Source: Fontivita pretiosa (GTDB taxonomy: Bacteria; Planctomycetota; Phycisphaerae; Tepidisphaerales; Tepidisphaeraceae). From it: a stretch of 64,000 bases of DNA. The stretch is taken from assembly GCF_050410795.1 (NCBI RefSeq), contig NZ_CP191258.1:1364001-1428000 (forward strand), in the 5' to 3' direction. The translations under genes and the position numbers were made by a program. This document shows positions 34,500-43,849 of the stretch, piece after piece. Numbering within the stretch: the stretch's first letter is position 1; every line of letters starts with the position of its first letter. Under the pieces are notes generated by a model that saw only the letters and a list, made by a program, of their open reading frames with translations, was not told the origin of the DNA and searched no databases.

Positions 34500-35963
34500 T
34501 TACTGACACAGGTCCAACTCGAATCCGAACGTGCTGCCCTTGCCGACCTGGCTCTCAACGAAGATCCGGCCACGGTGCACCGTCTCGATGATGTGCTTCA
34601 CCAGCGACAGTCCCAGCCCCGTGCCCTTGGCCATCCTGTTGTTCGCCTCGGCCCTGTAAAACTTATCGAACACAAACGGCAGGTCCTTGGGTGGAATCCC
34701 CACGCCCGTATCGCTTATCCGGGTCACCACCTTGCGCTTGACTTCGTCGACAACGGTTTGCACGGTAATCCGGCCGCCCTCGGGCGTGTATTTCACCGCG
34801 TTGCTCAGCAGGTTCAGCACCGCCTGATACAGCATGTCGTGATCCGCGTGCGTCTGATAAAAGACCGGCGTCAACTGCTCGTCGATCTGGATCTGCTTGA
34901 GCTTGGCCTGCGGCGAAATCACCTCGATCGCCTCCTTCAGGATCACCGTTAGGCTCTGCGGCTGCTTGTTGATCTTCACCAGGCCCGATTCGATCCGGCT
35001 GATGTTCAGAATGTTGTCGATCAGCCGGCCAAGACGGTTGGCCTCGTTCTGGATCACCTCGTAGAACTCGCGCTTGGTTTTCTCATCTTCGGCCTCGCCG
35101 TCGATCAGCATCTCCACATAAGCCTTGATGCTCGCCAGCGGCGTGCGCAGCTCATGGCTGACGTTGGAGACAAAGTCGTTTTTCAGTTCCGCGACTTCCT
35201 TCTCCTTGGTCATGTCGTGCAGGACCACCACCACTCCCGCCGGCTCGTCTTCCTGACCCGCCACGCACGAAAGCGTCACCTTGAATGTCTTGGCCTGCTG
35301 CGAGCCGCTGTCCCCCTTCAGCGTGTATTCCACGATCCTCCGACCGGTGCGTCCCGAGCCGCTGTTGCGCATGTCCCGGATGAGCTGCACCATCGTCGGA
35401 TCGTGAATGAACCGGTCGATCGGCATCCGCGTGGCGCTGTCGATGTCGAAGCCGAACGTCCGCGCCGCCGATTCATTCGCCAGCACAAGCTCGTCGAACG
35501 GATCGGTCACCAGAACCGCGTCGGAAATGCTGTAGATGATCGCCTCGGCGTGCTGTCGCTGCGCCGTGGCCACCTTCAGTTGAATCTGAAGCTCCTTGAG
35601 CTTGACGGTGGCGTCGGTGACGGCGCGCTCCGCGAACTCCACCAGCTCGTTGGTCGCGCGCACCAGCGAGAGCAACCCCCCGTCTCTGGGATCCAGCGCC
35701 CGCAGCCGCTCGGAGGCCACCATCTGCCCAAGTTGATGCTCCAGCTCGCGACATCCGCGGCGAACCACCGCCAGCCCAAGCAGCGCGCTGCTGCCTCCCA
35801 GCAGCAGCAGTGCCGCGCCGGTGTAGCAATATGCCTGCTGATCCTGGACAGCGCCCACGGGAACGCGCGCAGCCTGCGGCGCCAACGCCCGCTCCACGAA
35901 GCACGCGATGCCGCCGATCAGCAGCATTGCCGCCAGGATCATCAACCCCGTCGCCCGACGCAC
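34500..35963 (-). CDS. Membrane sensor histidine kinase with PAS domain
   Basis: A 487-residue protein. Two TM segments (about 5-25 and 47-66) enclose a very short periplasmic loop, so it probably senses within the membrane or cytoplasm. A PAS domain spans about 135-250. HisKA has the phosphorylated His270 in NVSHELRTPLASIKAYVEML; the ATPase domain has the N box LLSNAVKY, G1 DTGVGIP and G2 GTGLGLSL. It is PhoR-like in layout. The receiver downstream is the likely partner. It is embedded in the pilus locus. Confidence 0.93.
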   Translation of the reverse strand: MRRATGLMILAAMLLIGGIACFVERALAPQAARVPVGAVQDQQAYCYTGAALLLLGGSSALLGLAVVRRGCRELEHQLGQMVASERLRALDPRDGGLLSLVRATNELVEFAERAVTDATVKLKELQIQLKVATAQRQHAEAIIYSISDAVLVTDPFDELVLANESAARTFGFDIDSATRMPIDRFIHDPTMVQLIRDMRNSGSGRTGRRIVEYTLKGDSGSQQAKTFKVTLSCVAGQEDEPAGVVVVLHDMTKEKEVAELKNDFVSNVSHELRTPLASIKAYVEMLIDGEAEDEKTKREFYEVIQNEANRLGRLIDNILNISRIESGLVKINKQPQSLTVILKEAIEVISPQAKLKQIQIDEQLTPVFYQTHADHDMLYQAVLNLLSNAVKYTPEGGRITVQTVVDEVKRKVVTRISDTGVGIPPKDLPFVFDKFYRAEANNRMAKGTGLGLSLVKHIIETVHRGRIFVESQVGKGSTFGFELDLCQ

Positions 35964-36065
35964 GACTGCTCCCGTCTGTCAAGGACGAACTCGCAAGGCC
36001 GCCGGACCACCCCCGCCTTCCGTTTTCATCCGTCACCCTTCCGCTTTCATCCTTACCCCTTCGGT

Positions 36066-37286
36066 TCACTCCGCTGCCGACGCCATCAGCTTGCTGGCCA
36101 GCTCGTCGCCCGGACGAAGCTTCAGTGCCGCGGCGTAGTATTTCATCGCCTGGTCACGCCGACCCGACTGCTCCAGCACATATCCGATCATGCACAGCGC
36201 CACCGGATCCCGACGGTCCAGCGTGGCCGCCTTCTGGAACTGTGCCATCGCCTCGCGCAGGTTCTTCTCCCGCAGTCGCAGATATCCGAACATCAGATAG
36301 ACCTCGGGGTTGTCCGGATCGATCGCCAGGCTCTTGCGCAGCGACACTTCGGCCCGCCGCGCGTCGCCGAGCTGGAGCGCCGCCTTCGCCAGGCTCAGCC
36401 AGCCGCTTGCCGACGAGGGGTCAAGCTGCGTGGCGGTATCGAAGCTGGCGCGTGCCTCCCCGGCGCGACCGATCTGCATCTGGCATTCCCCCAGCGCCAG
36501 CCACAGCTCCGATCGCTTCGAGTGCGATTCCTTCTGCAACAGCCGGCTGAAGATGTCCGCCGCCTCCCGGTACTGCCGGTCCAGAAACAGCGCCATGGCC
36601 AGGTGCTCGCGGATCGTCAGGTCATCGGTAGCCAGCACCGACGCCTGTCGCAGCGACTCGACCGCCTCCTTGTAGCGGTTCTGTTCCACCAGAAGCTGTC
36701 CGATCGCATGGTGCAGCTCGGCGTTGTGCTCGAAGTCGGCGACTTTGCTCTGAAGCAGCGACAGCGCCTCGCTCGGGCAGTTCATCGCCACCAGCATTTC
36801 CGCCCGCGCCAGAAAGTATGCAAGCTCCTGTGGATCCTTCTGGCAGGCCGCCAGGTAACACTCGTACGCCTGCTGCGGTTTCTGCCACCGCTGGTAAACC
36901 ACCCCCATCAGGTAGTCCGCCTCGGCCAGCTTCTCGTCCAGTTTCCTGGCCACCGTCAGCGATTGCTGGGCGCGCTCGAGCTGCCCCTGCTCGATGGCGA
37001 TTTTGGCGTTCAGCACGTGCAGCGCTGCCAGGTTCGGATCCATCCGAAGCCCTTCGTTCACCGACTGCTGCGCCTGCTCGAAGTTGGCGTTCTGGTACTG
37101 GCTCTTGGCCAGCGATGCCAGCACCGCGGCGCGGGTGCGATTCCACTGCGCCTGGGCCTGTTCACGCTGCGTCTTGTTCTTGAATTTCTTGCCGCTGCCC
37201 GAGCAGCCACCGCCTGCCAGCGAACTGGCCAGCACCACCACCAGCATCAGCACCACCGACCGCCTGCCCAGCCACTTGCACTTCAT
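36066..37286 (-). CDS. TPR lipoprotein, PilF/PilW-type
   Basis: A 406-residue lipoprotein: MKCKWLGRRSVVLMLVVVLA, then SLAGGGC as the lipobox, with Cys near 28. From residue 60 on it is a run of about ten tetratricopeptide repeats (e.g. EGLRMDPNLAALHVLNAKIA, AQFQKAATLDRRDPVALCMI). PilF/PilW-type lipoproteins help assemble the secretin in the outer membrane. It directly follows the secretin gene, but is longer than PilF (about 250 residues). ATG 37286 has GAGGTG upstream. A GTG six bases earlier is possible. Confidence 0.85.
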   Translation of the reverse strand: MKCKWLGRRSVVLMLVVVLASSLAGGGCSGSGKKFKNKTQREQAQAQWNRTRAAVLASLAKSQYQNANFEQAQQSVNEGLRMDPNLAALHVLNAKIAIEQGQLERAQQSLTVARKLDEKLAEADYLMGVVYQRWQKPQQAYECYLAACQKDPQELAYFLARAEMLVAMNCPSEALSLLQSKVADFEHNAELHHAIGQLLVEQNRYKEAVESLRQASVLATDDLTIREHLAMALFLDRQYREAADIFSRLLQKESHSKRSELWLALGECQMQIGRAGEARASFDTATQLDPSSASGWLSLAKAALQLGDARRAEVSLRKSLAIDPDNPEVYLMFGYLRLREKNLREAMAQFQKAATLDRRDPVALCMIGYVLEQSGRRDQAMKYYAAALKLRPGDELASKLMASAAE

Positions 37287-37488
37287 TGGCACACCTCACC
37301 AATCGGTTTCGACCCGTCGCTGCTGCGCGTCCGGAACGCTCCGCACGCACCCGATGCATCCCAGAAATCGCGCGAGCCGTCGCGAGCCTCATTTGGCCCG
37401 CGGCGGCCCACGCGCATTTCTCCAGGATCTCCTGCGGCCGTCCCTGGCCAGTCCGTTTGCCGCTTCTGCAACCGCTCAACCGGCTGTG

Positions 37489-39840
37489 CTACTTGTTGGC
37501 CGCCGGCGCCTCAGGCTCCTGCGCGGGCAGGTCCGACGTCGGAAGATCCGACAAATCCGGCAACTCCTGCATCGGCACTTCCGTGACCGCAGTTTCGTCG
37601 CCGCTGAATTCAGAACCGGCGGGCCGGCTCGTCGGGGCGGTTGTCGGCCCGGACGCCATCGCCTTTGCCAAATCCGACCACCCGAAGCCCGAATCCTGCT
37701 CCTGCGTCAGCGCCGTTTCAGCGCCCGGGGCGGTTGTGGGCGTCCCGGCCAGCTCCACGCCCGCCGCCGATTCGCTCGGCTGCGTCGTGGCAGTCTCGCA
37801 CAGCTCTCCCACCGCCAGCGCCGGCGCCGTCGTCGGAGCATCCTGCTCCTGCGTCGCCTCCGCCACCGCCGCCGGATTGGTCGTCGGCACCGGGTCGATC
37901 CGAATCGCGCCGGCCCGCGGAGGCGTCGCCGGCGTCGCGTCCCGCAGCATCGCACGCTTCACGAACGCACGCGCTGTGCTGTTGTCCGACGCCGTGATCT
38001 GCTTGCCCGTCAGTTCCTGTTTCATGTTGATCGCTTCCAGGAACTTGGGATTCAGATTCGTCGCCGCGTTCAGGTTCCACAACGCGATCGTGCGGTTGGG
38101 CTTGGGCTTGCGCATCTCCGCGACGGCGTTCTCGTAGTACATCTCCGCCAGCCGCTCGCGGCCCCAGAACATCATCCCCTTGCGCACCCCGACGCGGAGC
38201 TTCTCACCATCTTTCAGCGTCTCGACCGACACGTCCGCGTACGCCGCGTCGTCCTTCACGATGTGCGGCGTGAGCAGGATGATCACCTCTTCGCGAGTCG
38301 TCCGATCACGCTGATTGCGGAACAGCGCCCCGGCCAGCGGGATGTTGCCCAGCACCGGGATCTGGCTCTTGGTCGAGTCGCTGGACTCGCGGAACAGACC
38401 GCCGATCACGATCGTGTGACCGTCCTTGACCATCACGTTGCTGGTCACTTCCGTGGTCACCTTGAATGGCAGGTTGTCCGCCGTCTGCAAACCGCCGCTG
38501 GAGTCCTCGGGGTGAACTTCCATACGGATGTACCCGTCGTCGCCGATGAACGGACGGAAGATCAGCCGCGTACCAGTCTTGAGGAACTCGATCGTCTCGG
38601 TGCTGCTGGATTCGGTCACGGTCGTGGTGACGTAGCCGTCCTCGCGGCCAACGATCACCTCGCCCTTCTGCTTGTTCAGTGCCAGCACCTTCGGGTTGGC
38701 CAGGATGGTCGTGTCGGTCACGCCCTCCAACGCGCTGACGAAGACGCTGACGTTCTGCGAGACCACGCCAACCTTCAGCCCGCCGTTGATCGGGCTGCTG
38801 AAGGCGTTTCCGGTGCCGGCGCTGTGCACGCGATTGCCGCCGGAAAGCGTCCCGATGTTCGAGTTGGTGATCTGCGCGCCCTGGGTCGTGACCGTCGAGA
38901 AGTCCACCCCGCCCAGAACGTTAAAGTCCACGCCAAGCTGATTGTCCTCGCTCAGCGTCGCCCGCAGGATCGTGGCCTCGATGAGGATCTGCTGCGGCCG
39001 GCGGTCGATCTCCTTCAGCACCGCCTGCACTTTTTCCAGGTTTTCGGGGTAGTCCTTGACGACCAGCAGGTCGTTTTCAGCATGCGAATTGCCCCCGACA
39101 TCGCCCGTGCCCGTCGCGATCCCCGCCACCGCGGGCGTCGAGAACGACACCTGAGCATCGGCGCTGAGCACCGGCTTGATCATGTTCACCGCGTTGGCCG
39201 CGGGCGTGTAGAACAGCCGGAACACCTGCGTGTTCTGAACCCGCGCCGCCTTCTCCATCTCCTGGATTTCCTTGGCGCTGTAGACGTAGATGAACTTGCC
39301 CTTCTCGCGCCAGGCATAGCCGTTGGCGTGCAGCAGAGCATCCAGAGCCTCGTGGACCGTGACGTTGTACAGGTCCATCGCGGGCAGCGTCCCGTGCACG
39401 TCCTTGCTGGGGATGATGCTCATCTGCGCCTGGAAGCCGATCACGCGAAGCTGCTCGACCAGGTCGGCGCCGGCGGTGATGTTGAGGCTGAACGTGCCGT
39501 CGGGGTTCAGTTGCATGGGGACGGCTGAACCCGACCCGCCGCCCGTGCTGCCGTCGGCGCTGACGGTGATCGTCTGCGTCGGTTGCGAGGGCTGCGCCGC
39601 GTCGGGCGCCACGGCGCCTTCGATCGGGACAGGCGCGGTGCTCGGCGCTGCGGCTGCGGTGACGCCGCCGCCCGCCGCAGCGAACGGATCGGCCTCCTCC
39701 AGCAACTTCACCTCCGTTGCCGCCGCGCTCTTCTCGGCTGAGCTTACGTTTTTCGCCGGCTTTGCGGCGATGGCCCGATCGGCATAAACGGACGCCGCGG
39801 CCATAAAAATCAGCCCCGCCGTCTTCGTCCACTTCTTCAT
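37489..39840 (-). CDS. Pilus/type II secretin (PilQ/GspD-like) with long C-terminal tail
   Basis: A 783-residue outer-membrane secretin. Signal peptide (1-25); N-domain segments about 115-290 (NVTVHEALDALLHANGYAW, VKDYPENLEKVQAVLKEID); secretin core about 285-530, with QILIEATILRATLSEDNQLG, LANPKVLALNKQKGEV, HTIVIGGLFRE, VPVLGNIPLAG-type IPVLGNIPLAGALF and EVIILLTPHIV. Beyond residue 530 there is a 250-residue tail, first helical (RERLAEMYYENAVAEMRKPK), then Pro/Thr/Ala-rich to the end; most secretins stop shortly after the core or carry a small S-domain. GAGGAG precedes the ATG. Confidence 0.92.
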   Translation of the reverse strand: MKKWTKTAGLIFMAAASVYADRAIAAKPAKNVSSAEKSAAATEVKLLEEADPFAAAGGGVTAAAAPSTAPVPIEGAVAPDAAQPSQPTQTITVSADGSTGGGSGSAVPMQLNPDGTFSLNITAGADLVEQLRVIGFQAQMSIIPSKDVHGTLPAMDLYNVTVHEALDALLHANGYAWREKGKFIYVYSAKEIQEMEKAARVQNTQVFRLFYTPAANAVNMIKPVLSADAQVSFSTPAVAGIATGTGDVGGNSHAENDLLVVKDYPENLEKVQAVLKEIDRRPQQILIEATILRATLSEDNQLGVDFNVLGGVDFSTVTTQGAQITNSNIGTLSGGNRVHSAGTGNAFSSPINGGLKVGVVSQNVSVFVSALEGVTDTTILANPKVLALNKQKGEVIVGREDGYVTTTVTESSSTETIEFLKTGTRLIFRPFIGDDGYIRMEVHPEDSSGGLQTADNLPFKVTTEVTSNVMVKDGHTIVIGGLFRESSDSTKSQIPVLGNIPLAGALFRNQRDRTTREEVIILLTPHIVKDDAAYADVSVETLKDGEKLRVGVRKGMMFWGRERLAEMYYENAVAEMRKPKPNRTIALWNLNAATNLNPKFLEAINMKQELTGKQITASDNSTARAFVKRAMLRDATPATPPRAGAIRIDPVPTTNPAAVAEATQEQDAPTTAPALAVGELCETATTQPSESAAGVELAGTPTTAPGAETALTQEQDSGFGWSDLAKAMASGPTTAPTSRPAGSEFSGDETAVTEVPMQELPDLSDLPTSDLPAQEPEAPAANK

Positions 39841-39931
39841 GGTGTGCTCCTCATCTCGGGCATCATCGCCTGGTTGGGGTTCAGGGTTCGGGGTTCAGCC
39901 CACCATCCCCTGTGTCGGATCTCCTGGACCC

Positions 39932-40588
39932 TCACTTCATCAGGACCTCGAGCCGGATGCCCTCTCGCTCGACTATGATCCGCCGCGACTCGATCTTGAG
40001 TACGCGGAATCCCGCGACGACGCTTCCCTCTGCCACCAGTTCACCATTGACCAACGCTCGCGGTTGCGCACCTGGCATCGTGCTCTGCAATTTCAACTTC
40101 GACGCTTCGGCCCGATAGTTGGCTATCAGGTTTTCGCGCTTGTCCCTCTGATCGGCCTGAAGCGCCAGCGACTTTTCCAGCTTTTCCCAGAACCCCTCGT
40201 TCGACGACGATGTTTCCGTCGTCCGAGAACCGTCCGCGGGGAAATACTCCATACGGACGGCAAAGAGGTTGCGGCTTATCGGCCCGACGGGCGCGTCGGC
40301 CCACTTCTGAAGCGCCGCCCATGCCGACGATTCTCGCCCCGTGCCGCCGACCTGGTCTGTGCCCGAGGCGGCCCCGGCACCGGGCTTGCTCCCGGTGATG
40401 AAATTCGACACCGCGCTGACCACGTTCGACGCCGCCGCACGCGCCGGACCCCTGCCCACAAGCACCGACCGCGCGACCATCACCACCAGAAGCAACAGCA
40501 GCACCCCCAGCGCCGCGGTCTTCCTCGGGTCCGCCTTCAGTGCCTGCATCAGGGTGTTACGCTTCTGGCCCGACATACCCTTTGCCAC
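39932..40588 (-). CDS. PilP/GspC-like inner-membrane pilus protein
   Basis: A 218-residue protein with a cytoplasmic start, one TM segment (about 25-43, AALGVLLLLLVVMVARSV), a Gly/Ser linker and a helical middle. The C-terminal domain RALVNGELVAEGSVVAGFRV resembles the HR/PilP beta domain that contacts the secretin. It lies in the usual place between pilO and the secretin gene. The GTG start lies one base after the pilO stop; ATG at 40576 is the alternative. Confidence 0.75.
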   Translation of the reverse strand: MAKGMSGQKRNTLMQALKADPRKTAALGVLLLLLVVMVARSVLVGRGPARAAASNVVSAVSNFITGSKPGAGAASGTDQVGGTGRESSAWAALQKWADAPVGPISRNLFAVRMEYFPADGSRTTETSSSNEGFWEKLEKSLALQADQRDKRENLIANYRAEASKLKLQSTMPGAQPRALVNGELVAEGSVVAGFRVLKIESRRIIVEREGIRLEVLMK

Positions 40589-40589
40589 T

Positions 40590-41147
40590 TCAGTTCGCCT
40601 CGACGTAAATGCTCATCGCCAACTGCACCTTGACCATGCCCATGCGATCGCGCGAGCGGATGCTCAGCCCGCGCACGCGAGTCAGACGCTGAAGCTCCTC
40701 CGTGTGCCTCAGAAACGAATAGACGTTCACGAAGTCCCCCTCGAACGTGAGCTGCATCGGCTGCTCGGAAAACTGCTCGCCTCGCACCGGAACCCCGGGA
40801 TTCAGGAAAAACTTCTTCAGCGACGACTGGGTGCCGAGCTGCGCCACGTCCTTGATGAACTGCGCCAGCTCCTGCTGACGCGGCAGCGTCTTGTATTTCT
40901 GGAGCTCGGCCCGCAGCCGCTCGACCTCCAGCTTCACCACCGGCAGAATGCTGGTCTTGCTCAGTCCCGCGTCCAGCTCCCGCTGTTGCCGGGTACGCTG
41001 GTCGATCAGCTCCGCCAGCCGACGCGTGCTGGGGCGATAACACAGCGTGTAAAACACGACCAGCAGCAGCACGATCGCCGCCCCCAGCGACCAGCGCGCT
41101 CGCGCGTACCAGAGTGATTGAACTTTCAGGCTCGGTATCTTCAGCAT
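40590..41147 (-). CDS. Type IV pilus alignment protein PilO
   Basis: A 185-residue bitopic protein: short cytoplasmic N-terminus, TM near 19-38 (SLGAAIVLLLVVFYTLCY), a coiled coil (about 40-95) and a ferredoxin-like domain (MQLTFEGDFVNVYSFLRHTE). This matches PilO/GspM. It forms a complex with PilN and PilP linking PilM to the secretin. Position between pilN and the PilP-like gene supports the call. Confidence 0.85.
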   Translation of the reverse strand: MLKIPSLKVQSLWYARARWSLGAAIVLLLVVFYTLCYRPSTRRLAELIDQRTRQQRELDAGLSKTSILPVVKLEVERLRAELQKYKTLPRQQELAQFIKDVAQLGTQSSLKKFFLNPGVPVRGEQFSEQPMQLTFEGDFVNVYSFLRHTEELQRLTRVRGLSIRSRDRMGMVKVQLAMSIYVEAN

Positions 41148-41159
41148 GGCCGCTCAGCT

Positions 41160-41807
41160 TCACAGCCTCTGGTTCAGGTCGATTGAAAAGGTCACCTCAA
41201 ACTCGCGCAGGATGTGCCCTGCGTCCAGCTTGTCCCGCGCGTACGTCACCGCCACCTGCTCGAAGAAAGGCACGCCGCTCAGCCCCGCCAGGAAACTGGC
41301 CAGGTCCAGATCGCTGGGCGCCACGCCGACCAGCTTGACATTCAGGCGGCGGTCCATCTGGCGGAGGGCGCCGGATTGCTGCTCGCCCGCGGGCGGCACG
41401 ATGTACCGCGCGCCCAGCACGCCGCTCGTCTGCCGCGGCTGCTCCACCGTCTCGCAACTGAACTCCAGCAGGCTCATCTCCGGGGGCATCAGGCCATCCA
41501 GCGTCTGAAGCAGCCGCGTGGTCTCCACCGGGAAGCCCAGCGACGCGATCAGCCGCCGACGCGATTCAAGCTGCTGCTTCAGCGACAGGTGCTGCTCCAG
41601 CACCTTCTGCTCGGTCTGCGTCTGTTCCAGACGCCCGCTCAGCGTCACCAGCGACGCCTCCGCCGCCCGGATGCTCCGCCGCGCCAGCAGCGTCCACGTG
41701 CTCAAGCCCACCACCAGCAGCACCAGCGTCCAGGTCTGAATCAGCACGATCCGCTTGTGCCGCCGCGTCTGGTGATACCACGCGGGAAGAAACTCCAGTT
41801 CACGCAT
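41160..41807 (-). CDS. Type IV pilus alignment protein PilN
   Basis: A 215-residue bitopic protein: N-terminal cytoplasmic tail (MRELEFLPAWYHQTRRHKR) with the LP motif that binds PilM, one TM (WTLVLLVVGLSTWTLLARRS), a coiled coil and a C-terminal ferredoxin-like domain. ATG 41807 has AGGAGG at six bases and overlaps the pilM end by eight bases. Confidence 0.87.
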   Translation of the reverse strand: MRELEFLPAWYHQTRRHKRIVLIQTWTLVLLVVGLSTWTLLARRSIRAAEASLVTLSGRLEQTQTEQKVLEQHLSLKQQLESRRRLIASLGFPVETTRLLQTLDGLMPPEMSLLEFSCETVEQPRQTSGVLGARYIVPPAGEQQSGALRQMDRRLNVKLVGVAPSDLDLASFLAGLSGVPFFEQVAVTYARDKLDAGHILREFEVTFSIDLNQRL

Positions 41808-43077
41808 GGGCTGCCTCCTGACGTCGAGGCAACGGTTCGGCGGCCGTGGCATGCGACGCGCCAGCGGCGTCGATGCTGCCCAGGTCTACCACCTCGACGG
41901 TATCGATCGCGCGGTCCCCGTCGGATGCGCTTTCATCCCTGGCCGCGCCCACGAGCACCTCACGCCGCCGGCCGTCGCGCGAGCCGAAGTATCCCCGCGT
42001 CAGCTTCAATCCCGCCCCGAACGCCACCGCCCATTCCCCGAGATGGCCCTGGCGATCGGACTGTCTCATCCGGCTGATGTTGACGCTGGCCAGCGGACGC
42101 GATGCCTGCACCGGAATCGGCAGCGCCGAAGTCAGGATCGCGATGAGCTGCGGGTCGCCGGCTTCTCCGCCGAGCACACGCAGCCTGGAGGGCCGGTGTC
42201 CGCGAAACGTCACCGAGTGATACCGCAGGCACAGCGACACTTCCCGGGCAAGATCCTCGATGGTGCTGCGCGTGGCGTCGTAGACCGCCTGGCGCACCGG
42301 GTCGGTTTTGCCCGGTTCGTCAGCTTGGCCGCCGTCGAACAGCCGCCGGCGGACCGCACGCGCCTCCTCGACCTTGATTCCCAGCTTCCGCGCCACCGCT
42401 GAATGAAAATCCTGCGCGCCGATCTCGATCGGCTTGTAGAAGCTGATCTCCCGCCCGCGGCCAATAACCACCTGGCTTCGCCGAAGCCCGACATCCAGCA
42501 GGGCATTAACTTCGGTCTCATCCTCGCGGCGGCGGATGAACCGCTCGACGCTGCGGTACAACGCACACGGCTCGAAATCCAGTGACTCGATCACGCATCC
42601 GGCCTGGTGAAGTTGCTCGACAAAACCATCGATCTCCTGCTGCCGCGCCGCCACCGCGATCACTTCCAGCTTCGTGTCGCTTCCCTGACGCACCTCGCCG
42701 GCGCACAGGTACCGCACCGTCGCCTCTTCAGGCTCGAACGGGAAAATGTGCCTCACCTCATACTGCACCGCCGATTCGACTTCCGCCGGCGGCATCATGG
42801 GCAGGCGAAGGTTCTTGACGTGAACGATCTCGCGTGGCAGACAGGCCACCACCCGTCGCCCGATGAACGAGCCGGATCGAAGCATGCCGCGGAGCAGATC
42901 CATCGTGGCCGCGACACGCTGTTCGGGCTGCTGGCGCAGCTCTTCCGGCAACGACTGTTTCGCCGCCGCCACCACCGACAGCGACTCGCCCGCCACCTCG
43001 AGCTGGAGCATCTTGATGCTGTCCAGCCCCAGATCCAGCCCGATCGGTTGAACTTGTGAGCGCGTTAGACGGATCAT
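41800..43077 (-). CDS. pilM: Type IV pilus assembly protein PilM
   Basis: A 425-residue actin-like ATPase: IGLDLGLDSIKMLQLEV (phosphate-1), PREIVHVKNLRLPMMPPAEV, LLDVGLRRSQVVIGRGREIS (phosphate-2), RLRVLGGEAGDPQLIAIL (adenosine motif) and EWAVAFGAGLKL. It binds PilN on the cytoplasmic face. The last 60 residues are an acidic/Arg tail not typical of PilM. No strong Shine-Dalgarno sequence precedes its ATG, and a large inverted repeat lies eight bases upstream. Confidence 0.92.
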   Translation of the reverse strand: MIRLTRSQVQPIGLDLGLDSIKMLQLEVAGESLSVVAAAKQSLPEELRQQPEQRVAATMDLLRGMLRSGSFIGRRVVACLPREIVHVKNLRLPMMPPAEVESAVQYEVRHIFPFEPEEATVRYLCAGEVRQGSDTKLEVIAVAARQQEIDGFVEQLHQAGCVIESLDFEPCALYRSVERFIRRREDETEVNALLDVGLRRSQVVIGRGREISFYKPIEIGAQDFHSAVARKLGIKVEEARAVRRRLFDGGQADEPGKTDPVRQAVYDATRSTIEDLAREVSLCLRYHSVTFRGHRPSRLRVLGGEAGDPQLIAILTSALPIPVQASRPLASVNISRMRQSDRQGHLGEWAVAFGAGLKLTRGYFGSRDGRRREVLVGAARDESASDGDRAIDTVEVVDLGSIDAAGASHATAAEPLPRRQEAAHA

Positions 43078-43084
43078 CAGACCA

Positions 43085-43165
43085 CGGATGAAGGATCAAA
43101 CCAGAAGGACGACGAAGCGCGCGGGCATCGCATCGTCACGTCCTTCTCATTTCATCCTTCATCCG
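43085..43165. repeat. Imperfect 27-bp inverted repeat in the pilM leader
   Basis: Left arm 43085-43111 and right arm 43139-43165 match at 24 of 27 positions as inverted copies (core CGGATGAAGGAT and AGAAGGACG) with a 27-base loop. It fills the space between the pseudopilin stop and the pilM start, so it will fold in the mRNA just upstream of pilM. Confidence 0.65.
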
Positions 43166-43185
43166 TCCTCCTTCATCCTGTCCGT

Positions 43186-43743
43186 TCACTGCACGGTCGT
43201 CTCGCCGGTGAACGGCTCGATCGCGATGGTCAGCCGGTGACTGCCGCAGCACACCTGGATGGTTGCAGGCGAGGTCAGCGGCGCGATGATTCCCGTGGCC
43301 GGATCGAATGAAAACGGCGAGCCAAGCTCGTCGAAGCCGATGATGCTCGGACCGCCGAAATTGATCGTCCCCAGCGACGCGTTCTCCAGCCCGCTGTAGC
43401 GCACGCCGAAGGCTGTGACGTAATCGGTTTTGTCCACCGGATGGGTGATGGCCGTCAGCGGGCTGGTGTCCGACGCCCGGGTCATCAGGGTGTATTGCTG
43501 GCCGACGAACTGCACGAAGTGCTTTTTCTGCATGGCGATGGCGCGGTTCTGGGCATAGATGAGGTCGGCCATCACCACGCGTGCCGCCGCCGACGCCACC
43601 AGGTCGTCGCGAGTGCCGATCTGCGGGATGATGATCGCCGAGGCGATCCCCAGGATCACCACCACCGCCAGGATCTCCACCAGCGTAAACCCGCCGCGGG
43701 GGTGCAAATTGTGGATTGCCGATCTGTGACTGTGAGCCTGCAT
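43186..43743 (-). CDS. GspH/FimT-type pseudopilin
   Basis: A 185-residue prepilin: leader MQAHSHRSAIHNLHPRGG, then FTLVEILAVVVILGIASAII with Glu at +5. The soluble domain is GspH-like (ARVVMADLIYAQNRAIAMQK, a long first helix with Arg-x-x-Ala spacing). It begins a pilin gene series that runs to 47.9 kb and precedes pilM. CGGAGGAG lies before the ATG. The leader is partly encoded by a TTGCGATT-type repeat variant. Confidence 0.88.
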   Translation of the reverse strand: MQAHSHRSAIHNLHPRGGFTLVEILAVVVILGIASAIIIPQIGTRDDLVASAAARVVMADLIYAQNRAIAMQKKHFVQFVGQQYTLMTRASDTSPLTAITHPVDKTDYVTAFGVRYSGLENASLGTINFGGPSIIGFDELGSPFSFDPATGIIAPLTSPATIQVCCGSHRLTIAIEPFTGETTVQ

Positions 43744-43849
43744 ATTCTCCTCCGGTCAACTTCGATGCGCAACGCCAACGCTGATCAGCGCCGACCTGTC
43801 GGCATTGCACACTCCCACGATCCGCAATCCGGCACATCCGGCATCGGGC

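Noticed and set aside
35154..37586. Plus-strand open frame of 810 codons opposite the histidine kinase and TPR genes
   Set aside because: It spans two real minus-strand genes and their gap, and has no recognisable motif.
36994..39528. Plus-strand open frame of 844 codons opposite the secretin gene
   Set aside because: It is the antisense of a well-supported secretin gene. Its composition (His/Arg/Gln-rich, no domain) is typical of shadow frames in GC-rich DNA.
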